This document shows, piece by piece, positions 51,697 through 60,372 of a stretch of 64,000 bases of DNA. The DNA lies in the NCBI RefSeq assembly GCF_000719115.1, contig NZ_JOEA01000009.1, forward strand, positions 434,001 through 498,000. Reading direction: 5' to 3'. A program made the translations under genes and the position numbers. The notes under the pieces were generated by a model. It made no database searches and was not told the DNA's origin. It saw only the letters and a program-made list of their open reading frames with translations. This DNA is from Lentzea albidocapillata (GTDB lineage Bacteria > Actinomycetota > Actinomycetes > Mycobacteriales > Pseudonocardiaceae). Positions within the stretch are counted from its first letter, which is position 1. The number at the start of each line of letters is the position of its first letter.

Positions 51697-52569
51697 ATGC
51701 CGAAGCGATTCTCCACGGCCAAGGGGCGCGAGTTTGGCGCCAGTCTCCGTCAGACCATCGAGAGCACGGGCTACAGCTCACGTGAACTCGCCGGTGTCGT
51801 TGGCTGGGACGAAGCCAAGCTGTCGAACGTGGTGAACGGCAGGGGTGGAGCTGACGACGTCGACCTTGCGCTTTTGCTCGGCGTCTGCCGACTCAAAGCC
51901 GCCGAACGCAAGCACCTGCAGCGTCTCTATCCGACCATGGGTGAGAAGAACTGGTTGCAGCAGCACGGGATCTGCCCGCTGGCTTGGCCCCGGACGCTGG
52001 CCGAGAATCTCGCTGCGGCCGACACCGTCACCACCTGGAATCCACACGGATTGCCTGCTCTGCTTCAGATTCCGGGCCACATGAGTGCTGAGATCACCGC
52101 CTCGTCCACTGTCCCTGACAAGGAACTGGACGGATGGATCGCAGCTCGCCTGGAGCTGAATGACCAGCAGTTCCAGCTACGTGGCCTGACCTACACGTTT
52201 TACCTGCACGAGCTTGCCCTTGCGCTTCCCGTCGGTGGAGACGAAGTCCACGTCGAGCAGCTACATCACATGCTGCAGATGTCGGTCCGACCTGAGATCA
52301 ACATTCGAATCGTTCCTGCGGCCTTGGGTGCCCATCCGGGCATGAGGGGGCCGTTCACTCGCTTGACCTTCAAGGCCCACGGACCCCTGGTGTGCATCGA
52401 GAACGACACGTCCACTGTGTTCGTGGAGGACAAGGCCGCAGTCGAGGGCTACGGGAAGGTTGTTACGGCACTCAGTGAGTCCAGTTTGGACTGCGAGGGC
52501 TCGAAGCTGCTGATCATCGATTTCGCAGAGCGGCTAGCTGCTGGAGCCAATGGGCCGATAGCTGAGTGA
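51697..52569 (+). CDS. XRE regulator with DUF5753 sensor domain (first of pair)
   Basis: ATG 51697 follows AAGGAAAAGGG; the 290-residue product has an N-terminal HTH (residues ~12-65, YSSRELAGVVGWDEAKLSNV) and a DUF5753 domain (~95-280; NPHGLPALLQIPGHMSAEI, FYLHELALALPVGG, INIRIVPAALGAHPGM). This protein family is abundant in Actinobacteria, normally next to a small DUF397 protein. No DUF397 gene is visible beside it. Confidence 0.9.
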   Translation: MPKRFSTAKGREFGASLRQTIESTGYSSRELAGVVGWDEAKLSNVVNGRGGADDVDLALLLGVCRLKAAERKHLQRLYPTMGEKNWLQQHGICPLAWPRTLAENLAAADTVTTWNPHGLPALLQIPGHMSAEITASSTVPDKELDGWIAARLELNDQQFQLRGLTYTFYLHELALALPVGGDEVHVEQLHHMLQMSVRPEINIRIVPAALGAHPGMRGPFTRLTFKAHGPLVCIENDTSTVFVEDKAAVEGYGKVVTALSESSLDCEGSKLLIIDFAERLAAGANGPIAE

Positions 52570-52651
52570 CTGCGCGCCGATGGTCCGGTCGTCCTTTGTC
52601 TGGCTTCGGGGAAGCTGAAACGCTCCCCACCGCAACATCTTGGAATTCACC

Positions 52652-53491
52652 ATGCCGAAGGATTTCCGGGCCACGACGCTCGAACGCGCCATCGGGCGGC
52701 AGTTGGCCGGGTGGCGCGACGAGCGCGAGCTGAGCCTCGCCGAGGCCGGCCAGCGCGTGGGCTTCAGCAGCGCCAAGCTGTCCATGATGGAGAACGCGGT
52801 GCAGCCGTCGGCTTCCGTGGACGTCATGGCGCTCGGGTACGTCTACAAGGTGCCCACTCCAGAATGGCAGGCCGTGGTGCTGCGTGTGCAGTCCGCAGAA
52901 CGGGCGCGGGCACGTTCCGCGGGCGACGACGTGGTGTTCGATCCGGCGGCGGACTTCGCGAATCTGGTGTCCGAGGCGACGTTGCTGCGGTCCTTTACTC
53001 TCGATCTGATTCCGACGGTGCTCCAGCTTCCCGGGTACACGAACGCGGTGCTGCAGTTGGAAGATCCAGTGCGCACAGCACGGCTGGCGATGGTGCGGGA
53101 AGTGTGGTTGTCGCGGTTGAACGACAAGGATCCGCTGATGGTGCAGGCGGTGTTCCCCGAGGCAGTGCTGCAGAGCATCGTCGGCGGGCCGCGGGTGATG
53201 AAGGCACAGTTGTTGCATCTGATGGAGGTCAGCGAGCATCTGGCGGTGAGCGTGCGCCTGGTGCCAAGCAGTGCGGGAGCTTATCCGGCGATGGGCTCTC
53301 CCTTCACGTTGCTCGAGTTCCCTCACCGGCAGCACAACGACGTGGCATATCTCGAGACTTTCCTCAAGGCTGAGTACGTCGAGGAGCCAGAGTTGACAGC
53401 CCAGTGTGCGCAGCGGTTCGCGAGCTTGCAGGACGCGGCGCTAGGGACAGGGGAGTCGCTGGAACTCATCGCAGAGGCCGTTGCCTATTGA
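52652..53491 (+). CDS. XRE regulator with DUF5753 sensor domain (second of pair)
   Basis: The 279-residue product (ATG 52652, weak ribosome site; TTG 52640 would add four residues) repeats the layout of the gene before it: HTH at ~14-65 (LSLAEAGQRVGFSSAKLSM) and DUF5753 at ~90-275 (PTVLQLPGYTNAVLQLED, VSVRLVPSSAGAYPAMG). The two are only moderately similar, so this is an old tandem arrangement. Again no DUF397 partner follows; a strong hairpin lies 58 bases after the stop. Confidence 0.9.
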   Translation: MPKDFRATTLERAIGRQLAGWRDERELSLAEAGQRVGFSSAKLSMMENAVQPSASVDVMALGYVYKVPTPEWQAVVLRVQSAERARARSAGDDVVFDPAADFANLVSEATLLRSFTLDLIPTVLQLPGYTNAVLQLEDPVRTARLAMVREVWLSRLNDKDPLMVQAVFPEAVLQSIVGGPRVMKAQLLHLMEVSEHLAVSVRLVPSSAGAYPAMGSPFTLLEFPHRQHNDVAYLETFLKAEYVEEPELTAQCAQRFASLQDAALGTGESLELIAEAVAY

Positions 53492-53549
53492 GAACATCAA
53501 CGTCGTGCGGGCTCTGATTGCTGAGGTCGTGACCAGGGACTTGAGGTAG

Positions 53550-53578
53550 GGCCGACCAGGCCGCCGGCGTGGTCGGCC
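53550..53578 (+). terminator. Perfect 9-bp hairpin after the DUF5753 pair
   Basis: GGCCGACCA (53550-53558) pairs exactly with TGGTCGGCC (53570-53578) around 11 bases. It follows the stop at 53491. Confidence 0.7.
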
Positions 53579-53717
53579 TGATAGCGGTGGATCAGTCGTT
53601 CGTGATCTTGAGGCCCACGATGCCGCTGACGACACTGACCGTGCTCCCCGACCGCGAGCACGTTTCTGCAAGTACGTGGTACGCACCGAGGGCGCATCGG
53701 GCTGAGCCGACGCCGGT

Positions 53718-54338
53718 CACCTATGCGAACACCCCTGGATGCTCTGCCTGCCGATCTGCCTGGAACACCTCGACGAGGAGATGGAACCGTGATCGCGGGC
53801 ATTCTTGTCTTCTCGGGTGATTGCTGACGGACCTGGACGCGTGCCGCAGCCGCGCGAAGACGTGCGTTCGCCGCAGCACCAGAGCGAGGGACGGCGCCGT
53901 CCGTGAGATTCTGATCGATGTCAAGCCGGTATGACAACGACGGTTGCAGAAGCTTGGATGGCGACCGTGGCTGACTTATGTTCGTGATGCCATCCGGCAC
54001 AGAATCGAACCTATGTTCGATGGCGTTCGGGTGTTGCGGGAGCTGGGCCACGTTCGGGAGCAAGGCGTGGAGGTCTGGATCGAACGAGACCAAGTCTTCC
54101 CGGCGATGTTCACACGTGGCTCGAGGCCGCCAACGCTGCTGACGCGCGAGAAGGGCTTCATCCTCCGCCGAGAATCCCCGGGATCTTGTGGGCCTGGCTG
54201 AACACGACGACCGGCCGGTGTGTCCGGTACGTGACCTTCGAGCGGGAAACCGCGATCGACGTTCTGCCAATGGCCCGGCCTGTGCTGGAGACGAACCTGC
54301 AGCGCCGCTACATGCAAGGCGAGGTGCCGCCGTACTGA
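53718..54338 (+). pseudogene. Decayed coding remnants, frame-disrupted
   Basis: No full gene fits here, but short stretches read like real protein. One ends MLCLPICLEHLDEEMEP at 53790 (a Cys-containing tail). One starts at ATG 53931 (MTTTVAEAWMATVADLCS) and stops at once. A longer one in the same frame runs from about 54100 to TGA 54338 and includes GILWAWLNTTTGRCVRYV and a clean C-terminus QRRYMQGEVPPY. They are separated by stops and frame changes, so the stretch is probably the remains of one or two genes. Families not recognised. Confidence 0.45.
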
Positions 54339-54493
54339 GGAGGGCGAGTTGGACGCTTCGGCGCGCCCAGCCCGGTGGGATCGGAGCAGGCACGAGAAGG
54401 TCGGCATGACGGACACCGCCCAGGTATAGGAGGCCGAGGCCGATCGTTCACCCGCTGCCCTCGCCTACGACGTCGAAGTAGCTGTAAGGGACG

Positions 54494-54733
54494 GTGTTTC
54501 GTTGCGCGAAGCCCGACTGCAGCAAGCCGCTGTACCGGATGAACAACGAGACCGGCGAGACGATCCTCAACGGCAGGGTCGCGCACATCCACCCGCGCCG
54601 GCGGGGCGGTCCTCGTTGGAAGGACGAGATGACCGCAGAGGACAACCGAAGTGCGGACAACCTCCTGCTGTTGTGTGAAGAGCACGCGTTCGAGATCGAC
54701 GACACCTAGGAGCACTATCTGCCCGATCGGATC
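54494..54733 (+). pseudogene. N-terminal fragment of an HNH-like protein, with in-frame stop
   Basis: From GTG 54494, 71 residues have the treble-clef pattern of HNH-like proteins of actinomycetes: CAKPDCSKPLYR, NGRVAHIHPRRRGGPRW, NRSADNLLLLCEEHAFEIDD. After DDT comes TAG (54707-54709), yet the frame continues EHYLPDRI, much like the normal continuation of this family. The gene is thus cut by a nonsense codon and then lost; a fragment of another gene begins on the other strand at the same place. Confidence 0.7.
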
Positions 54734-55095
54734 TGGTGCAGGCCCCACAACTTGTGCTGCACGATCCCGTCGTAGAGCTGGAAGAAACCCGCCCCCGGCA
54801 AGCATCCGGCAGCGAAGGTCAAGCCATCGAACGCCTGGTCGCGCACGAGCCCCACGATCAGCAGCAGCGCGGTGACCATGGCGAACCAGCTGAAGGCGTG
54901 GAACAGCCCGTCTGAGACCAAGCCGATGTCCGTCGAGGACTTATCGTAGAAATGATGCCAGTGCAGGAGTTGATGGAAGACGACCTCATTGACGAACGAT
55001 ACGGCACCAAGCCCCAGTGGTACCCCGCCGTCAGCGTCCGGGCTCGTCCGGAATCCCGCATCACAGGTGCTTGTGCGGCCATTGCTGTCCGGTCC
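54715..55095 (-). pseudogene. DUF2243 membrane-protein remnant
   Basis: The minus-strand frame is open from 55095 to TAG 54715 and reads GAVSFVNEVVFHQLLHWHH, then FYDKSSTDIGLVSDGLFHAF, and ends FFQLYDGIVQHKLWGLHQIR before a premature stop. These are the hallmark segments of DUF2243 membrane proteins, which normally continue for one more helix. No ATG or GTG precedes the conserved start in this frame; a likely start (ATG 55082) is in another frame, so a frameshift is also probable. C-terminus and start are both damaged. Confidence 0.75.
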
Positions 55096-55274
55096 TCAGG
55101 TTCGCGTCGGCTCGGTCAGATCACGAGTGCCCAGGGCGCACTGTTCTAACCGGCTCTGTTCCACGCTGTGCCGAGTCCTTTGGTGACGCGACCGGCACTC
55201 AGGCTCTGCAACATGGCGCGCTACCGCACAGCGCTCATGCCTCCGGGCAGGTCGCGAGGCTGGGGCCGGTGTCC

Positions 55275-55297
55275 GGGTATGATACCCAAGGGGGTAT
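55275..55297 (+). promoter_or_regulatory. CsoR/CstR-type operator upstream of the repressor gene
   Basis: ATACCCAAGGGGGTAT (55282-55297) is a near-perfect inverted repeat 20 bases before the GTG start; it is preceded by an overlapping half-site (GGGTAT at 55275-55280). It fits the consensus of five other sites in this region and should mediate autoregulation. Confidence 0.75.
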
Positions 55298-55314
55298 ATC
55301 GACATCGGAGGTAA

Positions 55315-55590
<276 letters not shown>

Positions 55591-55600
55591 CGTCCTCGCT

Positions 55601-56404
55601 TCAGCGGAATGTGTTGATGGCCGCTTCGGTGAGCATGAAGGCTGCGACGGCGAGCAGCACGATGGCGAAGACGCGCTGCAGCGCGCGGGCGGACAGTTTC
55701 GAGGCCAGGCGCTTGCCGTCCCAGGCGCCGAGGATCGCGGTGGCGGCGAAGGGGGCCAGAACGCCCCAGTTGAGGGCGGTTGGGGTGGTCACCAGGCGGG
55801 TGGTGAGCGCGACCGCCGAGTTGGCCACGATGACGAGCAGGCTGGTGGCAACCGCGGTGCGCATGCGTAGTGAGAGTGTGGCGATTAGGGCCGGTACGGC
55901 CAGGAAGCCGCCGCCGACGCCGAGCAGGCCGGTGACCGCGCCGAGACCGGCCCCGGCCGACAACGCCTTGGCAGTGCTGGTGCGTGTGGCGGTCGCCACG
56001 GCGCCTTCACCCCGATCGTCGGCGTGATCGCGATCGCCCGGAGAGGCGTTGGTCTTGTCGCGGAGCATGGTGATGGCGGCCAGGGCGGCGATCACGGCGA
56101 ACGCGGCGGTGAGTGCGGGTGCCGGGATGCGGTGAGCTGCGATCCCGGCGGCGACCGCGGTGGGCAGGCCGGCGATCGCGAACAGCCATCCGGTGCGCCA
56201 AGCGACTTCGCGGTACTGGCGCATCAGGGCCGTCATCGAGGTGGCGGTGACGATGAGCAGGCTCGTGGTAGCGGCTGCGGCCGGCTCCAAGTGCAGCAGG
56301 TAGACCAACGCCGGAACCGCGAGTACACCGCCTCCGCCGCCGAGCGCGCCGAGCGCGAGGCCGACGATCGCTCCAGCGACGAGGGCGAGGATCAAGGCAC
56401 TCAC
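55601..56404 (-). CDS. TauE/SafE-family sulfite or sulfur-compound exporter
   Basis: The 267-residue protein has about eight membrane helices in two similar halves, each opening with a glycine-rich repeat (LALGALGGGGGVLAVPAL near 17-33; VTGLLGVGGGFLAVPALI near 150-167), the signature of TauE/SafE. I chose GTG 56404, which overlaps the stop of the rhodanese gene (GTGA); the longer frame reads Arg-rich shadow. It would export sulfite or related anions made by the enzymes encoded upstream in the same operon. Confidence 0.9.
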   Translation of the reverse strand: MSALILALVAGAIVGLALGALGGGGGVLAVPALVYLLHLEPAAAATTSLLIVTATSMTALMRQYREVAWRTGWLFAIAGLPTAVAAGIAAHRIPAPALTAAFAVIAALAAITMLRDKTNASPGDRDHADDRGEGAVATATRTSTAKALSAGAGLGAVTGLLGVGGGFLAVPALIATLSLRMRTAVATSLLVIVANSAVALTTRLVTTPTALNWGVLAPFAATAILGAWDGKRLASKLSARALQRVFAIVLLAVAAFMLTEAAINTFR

Positions 56405-56772
56405 GCGACCATGCCGTTCCCGCCCCGCTCGTCGACAACAGGCAACCCGGCCTGTTGCCACACCTGCATCCCGCCGACGACGTTGAAGACGGTGTGGCCA
56501 CGCTCGGCCAGGATCCGGGAGGCCACGCCGGAGCGGGCCCCGGAGCGGCAGATCGCGAGGACGGACCGCTGACGGAGATCGACGGGCAGCTCAGCTCCGT
56601 CACGTAACTGCGACAGTGGCATGTGGACTGCGCCAGGGGCGTGGCCGGCGGCGTACTCGTCGTCTTCACGGACGTCGAGCAGGACTGCGGTCCTGGCGGT
56701 GACGTGCTGGTAGGCGAATGCCGGGTCGACTTCGTCCGGCGTCGTCGCGCCGTGGAGCGGGGGAGTGGTCAT
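56401..56772 (-). CDS. Single-domain rhodanese (sulfurtransferase)
   Basis: The 123-residue protein has the rhodanese fold markers LLDVREDDEYAAGHAPGAVH and the active-site loop ICRSGARS with Cys 75. It would transfer sulfane sulfur. The start overlaps the end of the fusion-protein gene (ATGA at 56769-56772). Together with the fusion and the exporter it makes a three-gene minus-strand operon under the operator at 58183-58200. Confidence 0.93.
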   Translation of the reverse strand: MTTPPLHGATTPDEVDPAFAYQHVTARTAVLLDVREDDEYAAGHAPGAVHMPLSQLRDGAELPVDLRQRSVLAICRSGARSGVASRILAERGHTVFNVVGGMQVWQQAGLPVVDERGGNGMVA

Positions 56773-58157
56773 CGGGCGTGTCGCTTCCGCTCGTCGGTGC
56801 GGATGGTGAGGCCGTCGAGGTCGCCTGCGGCTCTGTAGTCGTCGTCGATGGCGACCACGTCACGACCTGCGGCGTCGAGCAGGGAGGCGCCGATGGCGGC
56901 GCGCATGCCGCTGGCGCAGTGCACCCACACCCGCCCCGGCGGTACCTCGTGCACCCGTTGCGGCAGCGAGTGGATCGGGATGTGCACCGTGCCGTCGATA
57001 CGGCTCTGGTCCCGTTCGGAGTCGCGGCGCACGTCGAGCACGACCGGGCGCTCGCCACCGGAGAGCGCGGCGGCCAGATCACCGAAGCTCGCCCTGGGGA
57101 AGGAAACGGGCTTGTCGCCGTCGGGCACCCAGTCCTGCGGGGCACCGACTCCGGCGGCGGCCGGCCGGTCGATGCCTACCCGCACGAGCTCGCGCTGGGC
57201 CGCGGCGACCTGCTCGGCGGACTCGCCCAGCAAGGTGACCGGCTTGTTCCACGGCATCAGCCATGCCAGGTAGGTAGCGAGCGAGCCGTCGCCTTCGATG
57301 TTGACCGCCCCTGCGACATGGCCGTCGGCGAACGCGATCCGCGACCGGAGATCGACGACCCATTCCCCTGCTGCGAGCCGCTCGGCGATCTCGGCGGCGT
57401 CGGCGCGTCGCGGGGGCGTGAGGTCGACTGGGGCAGGGCCGGTGGCGTTGATCGGTCCCATGTGGGTGTAGTAGGCGGGCACGTCGTCCAACTGGCTGAG
57501 CAGTTGGATCACGAAAGTGTCGACATCGCTGGTCAGCGCTTCGTTGGACTGCTTCTCCGCGCCGATGGTGGTCGACTCGCCCTGGGCCTGCGACGACGAG
57601 CAGAAGCTGCCGAACCCGTGAGTGGGCAGCACCGGCACCGAGTCGTCGAGTTCGTCGGCAAGCCTGTGCGCCGAGGCGTGCTGTGCTCGCGCGAGCGACT
57701 CGGTCAGCCGGGGATCGACCAGGTCAGGACGGCCCACGGTGCCGATCAGCAGCGACCCTCCTGTGAACACCGCGACATCACGGCCGGTGTCAGCCAGCAC
57801 GTAGGAGGTGTGGTGAGGAGTGTGGCCTGGAGTGGCCACCGCCCGTAACGCCAACCCGTCGGCAAGGTCGATGACCTCACCATCGGACACCGCGGTGTGG
57901 TCGAAGGCCACTCGCGCCCCGGCGGGCACCACGTACTGGGCGCCGGTCAGCCGAGCCAGTTCCAGCCCGCCGCTGACGTAGTCGTTGTGCACATGGGTTT
58001 CCACGACCCATCCGATGCGTACCCCTTTGCGGGCCGCCGCGGCCAGCACCTGGTCGACATCGCGGGGCGGGTCCACCGCCACCGCCACCGCGTCCGAACC
58101 CGCGAGGTAGTGCCGATTGCCCAGGCCCTCGACCTCGATCGTCTCGACGAAGTGCAC
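56769..58157 (-). CDS. Metallo-beta-lactamase-fold persulfide dioxygenase fused to rhodanese (CstB-like)
   Basis: The 462-residue protein joins an ETHE1/CstB-type MBL domain (~1-240; THVHNDYVSGG with H55, H57, D59; TPGHTPHHTSYVL; iron-binding in this group), a central rhodanese-like domain without a catalytic Cys (~265-350) and a C-terminal rhodanese domain with Cys 414 in VHCASGMRA. CstB-like enzymes oxidise persulfides to thiosulfate or sulfite. A double operator lies 26 bases upstream. Its downstream neighbours, a rhodanese and an exporter, complete the pathway. Confidence 0.93.
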   Translation of the reverse strand: MHFVETIEVEGLGNRHYLAGSDAVAVAVDPPRDVDQVLAAAARKGVRIGWVVETHVHNDYVSGGLELARLTGAQYVVPAGARVAFDHTAVSDGEVIDLADGLALRAVATPGHTPHHTSYVLADTGRDVAVFTGGSLLIGTVGRPDLVDPRLTESLARAQHASAHRLADELDDSVPVLPTHGFGSFCSSSQAQGESTTIGAEKQSNEALTSDVDTFVIQLLSQLDDVPAYYTHMGPINATGPAPVDLTPPRRADAAEIAERLAAGEWVVDLRSRIAFADGHVAGAVNIEGDGSLATYLAWLMPWNKPVTLLGESAEQVAAAQRELVRVGIDRPAAAGVGAPQDWVPDGDKPVSFPRASFGDLAAALSGGERPVVLDVRRDSERDQSRIDGTVHIPIHSLPQRVHEVPPGRVWVHCASGMRAAIGASLLDAAGRDVVAIDDDYRAAGDLDGLTIRTDERKRHAR

Positions 58158-58182
58158 GACTGGAGTCCTCCTCTCGCCTCAA

Positions 58183-58200
58183 GATACCCATAGGGGTATC
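58183..58200. promoter_or_regulatory. CstR-type operator, perfect palindrome
   Basis: GATACCCATAGGGGTATC is a perfect inverted repeat (GATACCC-N4-GGGTATC) 26 bases upstream of the MBL-rhodanese start at 58157. It should control the three-gene operon reading left. Confidence 0.85.
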
Positions 58201-58213
58201 TTCCACAGTACCG

Positions 58214-58273
58214 GATACCACCAGGGGTATACACGAGTCACTGGTTGACACCGGCCGATACGCCTGGGGGTAC
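58214..58273. promoter_or_regulatory. Two variant CstR-type operators upstream of DUF302
   Basis: GATACCACCAGGGGTATAC (58214-58232) has one substitution in the left half; ATACGCCTGGGGGTAC (58258-58273) has two. Both precede the DUF302 gene (start 58323) and, with the site at 58183, make a three-site array across this divergent promoter. Confidence 0.65.
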
Positions 58274-58322
58274 CCCGAGGTCGACGAGTGGACACAGCTG
58301 AGTGCGAAAGGCGGGAAGATCA

Positions 58323-58721
58323 GTGGGGTATGACCGGAGCGTGCGAGTGGACGCCGGGTTCGCCGACACGGTGGAGGCGGTGCGCGGGGCATTGGCAGAG
58401 CAGGGGTTCGGGGTGCTCACCGAGATCGACGTCACCGCCACCCTCAAGGCCAAACTCGATCACGACATGGAGCCATACCTGATCCTCGGCGCCTGCAACC
58501 CGCCGCTGGCCCGGCAAGCCCTGGATGTCGACCGGGCCATAGGCTTGTTGCTTCCCTGCAACGTCGTGGTTCGGGCCGACGGCGACGGCACGTTGGTGCA
58601 GGCACTCGATCCGGCCACGATGGTCGAGCTGACGGGTCTGCCCGATCTGGCACCCGTGGCCGCCGACGCGGCACGCCGCCTGGATGCCGCCCTGTCCAGT
58701 CTGGGCGCCGGCACCGGGTGA
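58323..58721 (+). CDS. DUF302-family protein
   Basis: The 132-residue protein has the DUF302 pattern: FADTVEAVRGALAEQGFGVL, a strand EIDVTATL, the ILGACNPPLARQAL motif and LLPCNVVVR. I prefer GTG 58323, after GGGAAGA, to GTG 58302. DUF302 proteins are often linked to sulfur and oxidative-stress genes and have no known reaction. The cysteines in LGACNPP and LLPCN are conserved in the family. GTGA overlap with the next gene. Confidence 0.9.
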   Translation: MGYDRSVRVDAGFADTVEAVRGALAEQGFGVLTEIDVTATLKAKLDHDMEPYLILGACNPPLARQALDVDRAIGLLLPCNVVVRADGDGTLVQALDPATMVELTGLPDLAPVAADAARRLDAALSSLGAGTG

Positions 58722-59368
58722 CGAGTACGCAGGACTCGGTGGCTCCTGTTCTGCAGTTGCCGCCATCGCTGGCGGCGGTCGTGGCCGCGGCGCTGCTCGT
58801 GGTGATCGCGGCCGCCATGGTGTGGGCGTGGCGCGTACGGTGCCGACCGCGGCATGGCTGGCCGTCCGTGGCTGCGACCGACTCGGTCGTGGCGGGCGTG
58901 AGCGCGGCGTTGGCGATGGTCCCGATTGGACTCGTCGTGTCGGCGATGGGGTTCGAAGTCAACCGCTACGGGCGACTCGTGGCCTCTCTGTTGACGGGCT
59001 CCGACCGTGGGGTCGGGCTGCTGGCGCTGCATGTGCTGATCGGCATCGTCAGCGCCTGTCCTCTCGTATTGCTGTCCTTGACCGGTCTCTGGCCACAGAG
59101 CTTGTCTCGTCGACTGGCGCTCAGCCTGCTCTACGGCGATGGCTACTGGCTTGCTGTCAACGCGCTGGCGCTTCCGGTGTTGTTCGGCCATGACCATCCG
59201 TGGGCGCGAGGCATCTCAGGGGTCTGGCCGAGCCTGCTGGTGCACCTCGTCTACGGCATCGGAGTCGGGGCGGTTCTGCACCTGCGGCGTCAGCCCGTCA
59301 GTCCGCCGTCCGCCGCCGTGGCCTGTGTTGTCACAGACATCCCGTCTTTCCCAGCGGGCAATTCCTAA
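58718..59368 (+). CDS. Integral membrane protein, about five helices
   Basis: The 216-residue product has hydrophobic segments near 18-40, 55-80, 100-125, 140-160 and 170-192. Charged or His-rich loops (GHDHPWARG, MGFEVNRYGR) sit between them. It overlaps the DUF302 stop by four bases (GTGA), so it belongs to the sulfur regulon operon. I do not recognise the family. A role in transport or electron transfer would fit the context. Confidence 0.7.
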   Translation: MTSTQDSVAPVLQLPPSLAAVVAAALLVVIAAAMVWAWRVRCRPRHGWPSVAATDSVVAGVSAALAMVPIGLVVSAMGFEVNRYGRLVASLLTGSDRGVGLLALHVLIGIVSACPLVLLSLTGLWPQSLSRRLALSLLYGDGYWLAVNALALPVLFGHDHPWARGISGVWPSLLVHLVYGIGVGAVLHLRRQPVSPPSAAVACVVTDIPSFPAGNS

Positions 59369-59380
59369 AAGGAGCACATC

Positions 59381-59611
59381 GTGAGACTCGTTCGATTCCT
59401 TGGCAGCCAGGCAGGTCGTGCGCTGCGCGTCGTTCTCGGACTCGTCATGATCACCGTGGGGACACTCGCCGGTGGCGGTTGGTTGGTCCTCGCCGCGGCG
59501 GGATTGCTGCCCGTTGCGGCTGGGGTGTTCGACTTCTGCCTGATCGGCCCGCTGCTGCGACTTCCATTGAAGGGCAGGCAGTTGCGGGCACGGTTGGCTG
59601 CTCGCGCCTGA
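59381..59611 (+). CDS. Small two-helix membrane protein (DUF2892/YgaP-like)
   Basis: The 76-residue protein starts at GTG 59381 after AAAAGGAG. Two membrane helices (about 14-32, LRVVLGLVMITVGTLAGG, and 33-54) are followed by a short basic tail. DUF2892 proteins of this size often go with rhodanese genes, and the motif FDFCLIGPLLRLP contains one cysteine. It is probably the third gene of the DUF302 operon. Confidence 0.7.
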   Translation: MRLVRFLGSQAGRALRVVLGLVMITVGTLAGGGWLVLAAAGLLPVAAGVFDFCLIGPLLRLPLKGRQLRARLAARA

Positions 59612-59801
59612 TCACCGCCGGGGAACATCACAGACCGGAACCAGCTCAGAACGGTTGCGAGTCTTGGTGTGCCATGGGACTCGGGGACGTCGTGCCCGGA
59701 CATGACCGCCGGGTACGACACCCACCGCGCCTCGTCAACCTGGTTGCCACGAGCCCGATTCCGCATCACGAGCAGTCGCGTCGGCATCCCTCTCGCTGCG
59801 A

Positions 59802-59978
59802 TCACTTGATGCTGATCGCAGCGAACAAGCCGCCTCCGATGATCACCGCGATGACTGCCATTGCCACCCAACTACCCCAGGACGCCAACGCCAAGACCGT
59901 CACCGCGGCCAAGATCATCACCGCGAGCAGCACCGGCAGTCGAAGCAGCCCGTCGCTGCTGAACAAGATACGACGCAT
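59802..59978 (-). CDS. Small membrane protein
   Basis: The 58-residue product from ATG 59978 (or GTG 59981) has two hydrophobic stretches (LLRLPVLLAVMILAAVTVLAL and VAMAVIAVIIGGGLFAAI). The ribosome site is weak. It lies downstream of the Cys-rich gene on the same strand, 96 bases away, so could belong to that operator-controlled unit. The stretch 59612-59801 between convergent genes shows nothing definite. Confidence 0.5.
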   Translation of the reverse strand: MRRILFSSDGLLRLPVLLAVMILAAVTVLALASWGSWVAMAVIAVIIGGGLFAAISIK

Positions 59979-60073
59979 CACTCGACTCTTGCACAGTGCA
60001 CGATCACCCAGTCGAACCGACCCGCGCGGCTCGGCACGGGATGCGGCGGGGATTCCGCAGCGGGTGGTCCTCC

Positions 60074-60244
60074 TCAGCGCCTCAGCAATGCGCTCAGCCG
60101 CTTGAGCAGCGACGGGCCCCGGCCCGGCGACTCGCATTGGCACCGCTGAGCGGTCGGCAACCCACCGAGCACCTGCTCGACGTGTTGGCCACATCCGGCA
60201 TAGGTGGCCTTACCGCACGTACTGCACGTCACCCGGCGACACAT
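60074..60244 (-). CDS. Small Cys-rich zinc-ribbon-like protein of the sulfur regulon
   Basis: The 56-residue protein starts at ATG 60244 (GGAGGG eight bases upstream). It has CRRVTCSTCGKATYAGCGQHVEQVL then RCQC: six or seven cysteines with C-x2-C and C-x1-C pairs and one His. It should bind zinc or persulfide groups. A perfect operator lies 38 bases upstream of the start. Related tiny proteins are common in actinomycetes and often follow CsoR-type genes. Confidence 0.75.
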   Translation of the reverse strand: MCRRVTCSTCGKATYAGCGQHVEQVLGGLPTAQRCQCESPGRGPSLLKRLSALLRR

Positions 60245-60281
60245 GTTGAACGCCCTCCGTCGAAGTTCTGTCTGGGCAACT

Positions 60282-60297
60282 ATACCCCTAGGGGTAT
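60282..60297 (-). promoter_or_regulatory. CstR-type operator, perfect palindrome
   Basis: ATACCCCTAGGGGTAT is fully palindromic and lies 38 bases upstream of the small Cys-rich gene. Confidence 0.85.
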
Positions 60298-60372
60298 TTA
60301 TCAACCAGCGTCACCTCTCTGACCACGGGAAACCGGTGGCTGCGAACACTGCTCGCGCACCTGAGTCTCACT

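Noticed and set aside
53497..54393. 298-residue minus-strand frame across the decayed region
   Set aside because: Arg/Ser/Pro-rich with no coherent domain; the plus strand holds better protein-like fragments.
54345..54429. Short frame from TTG 54352 to TAG 54429 with GAGGAGGG upstream
   Set aside because: Only ~26 codons, no recognisable pattern, and in a decayed region.
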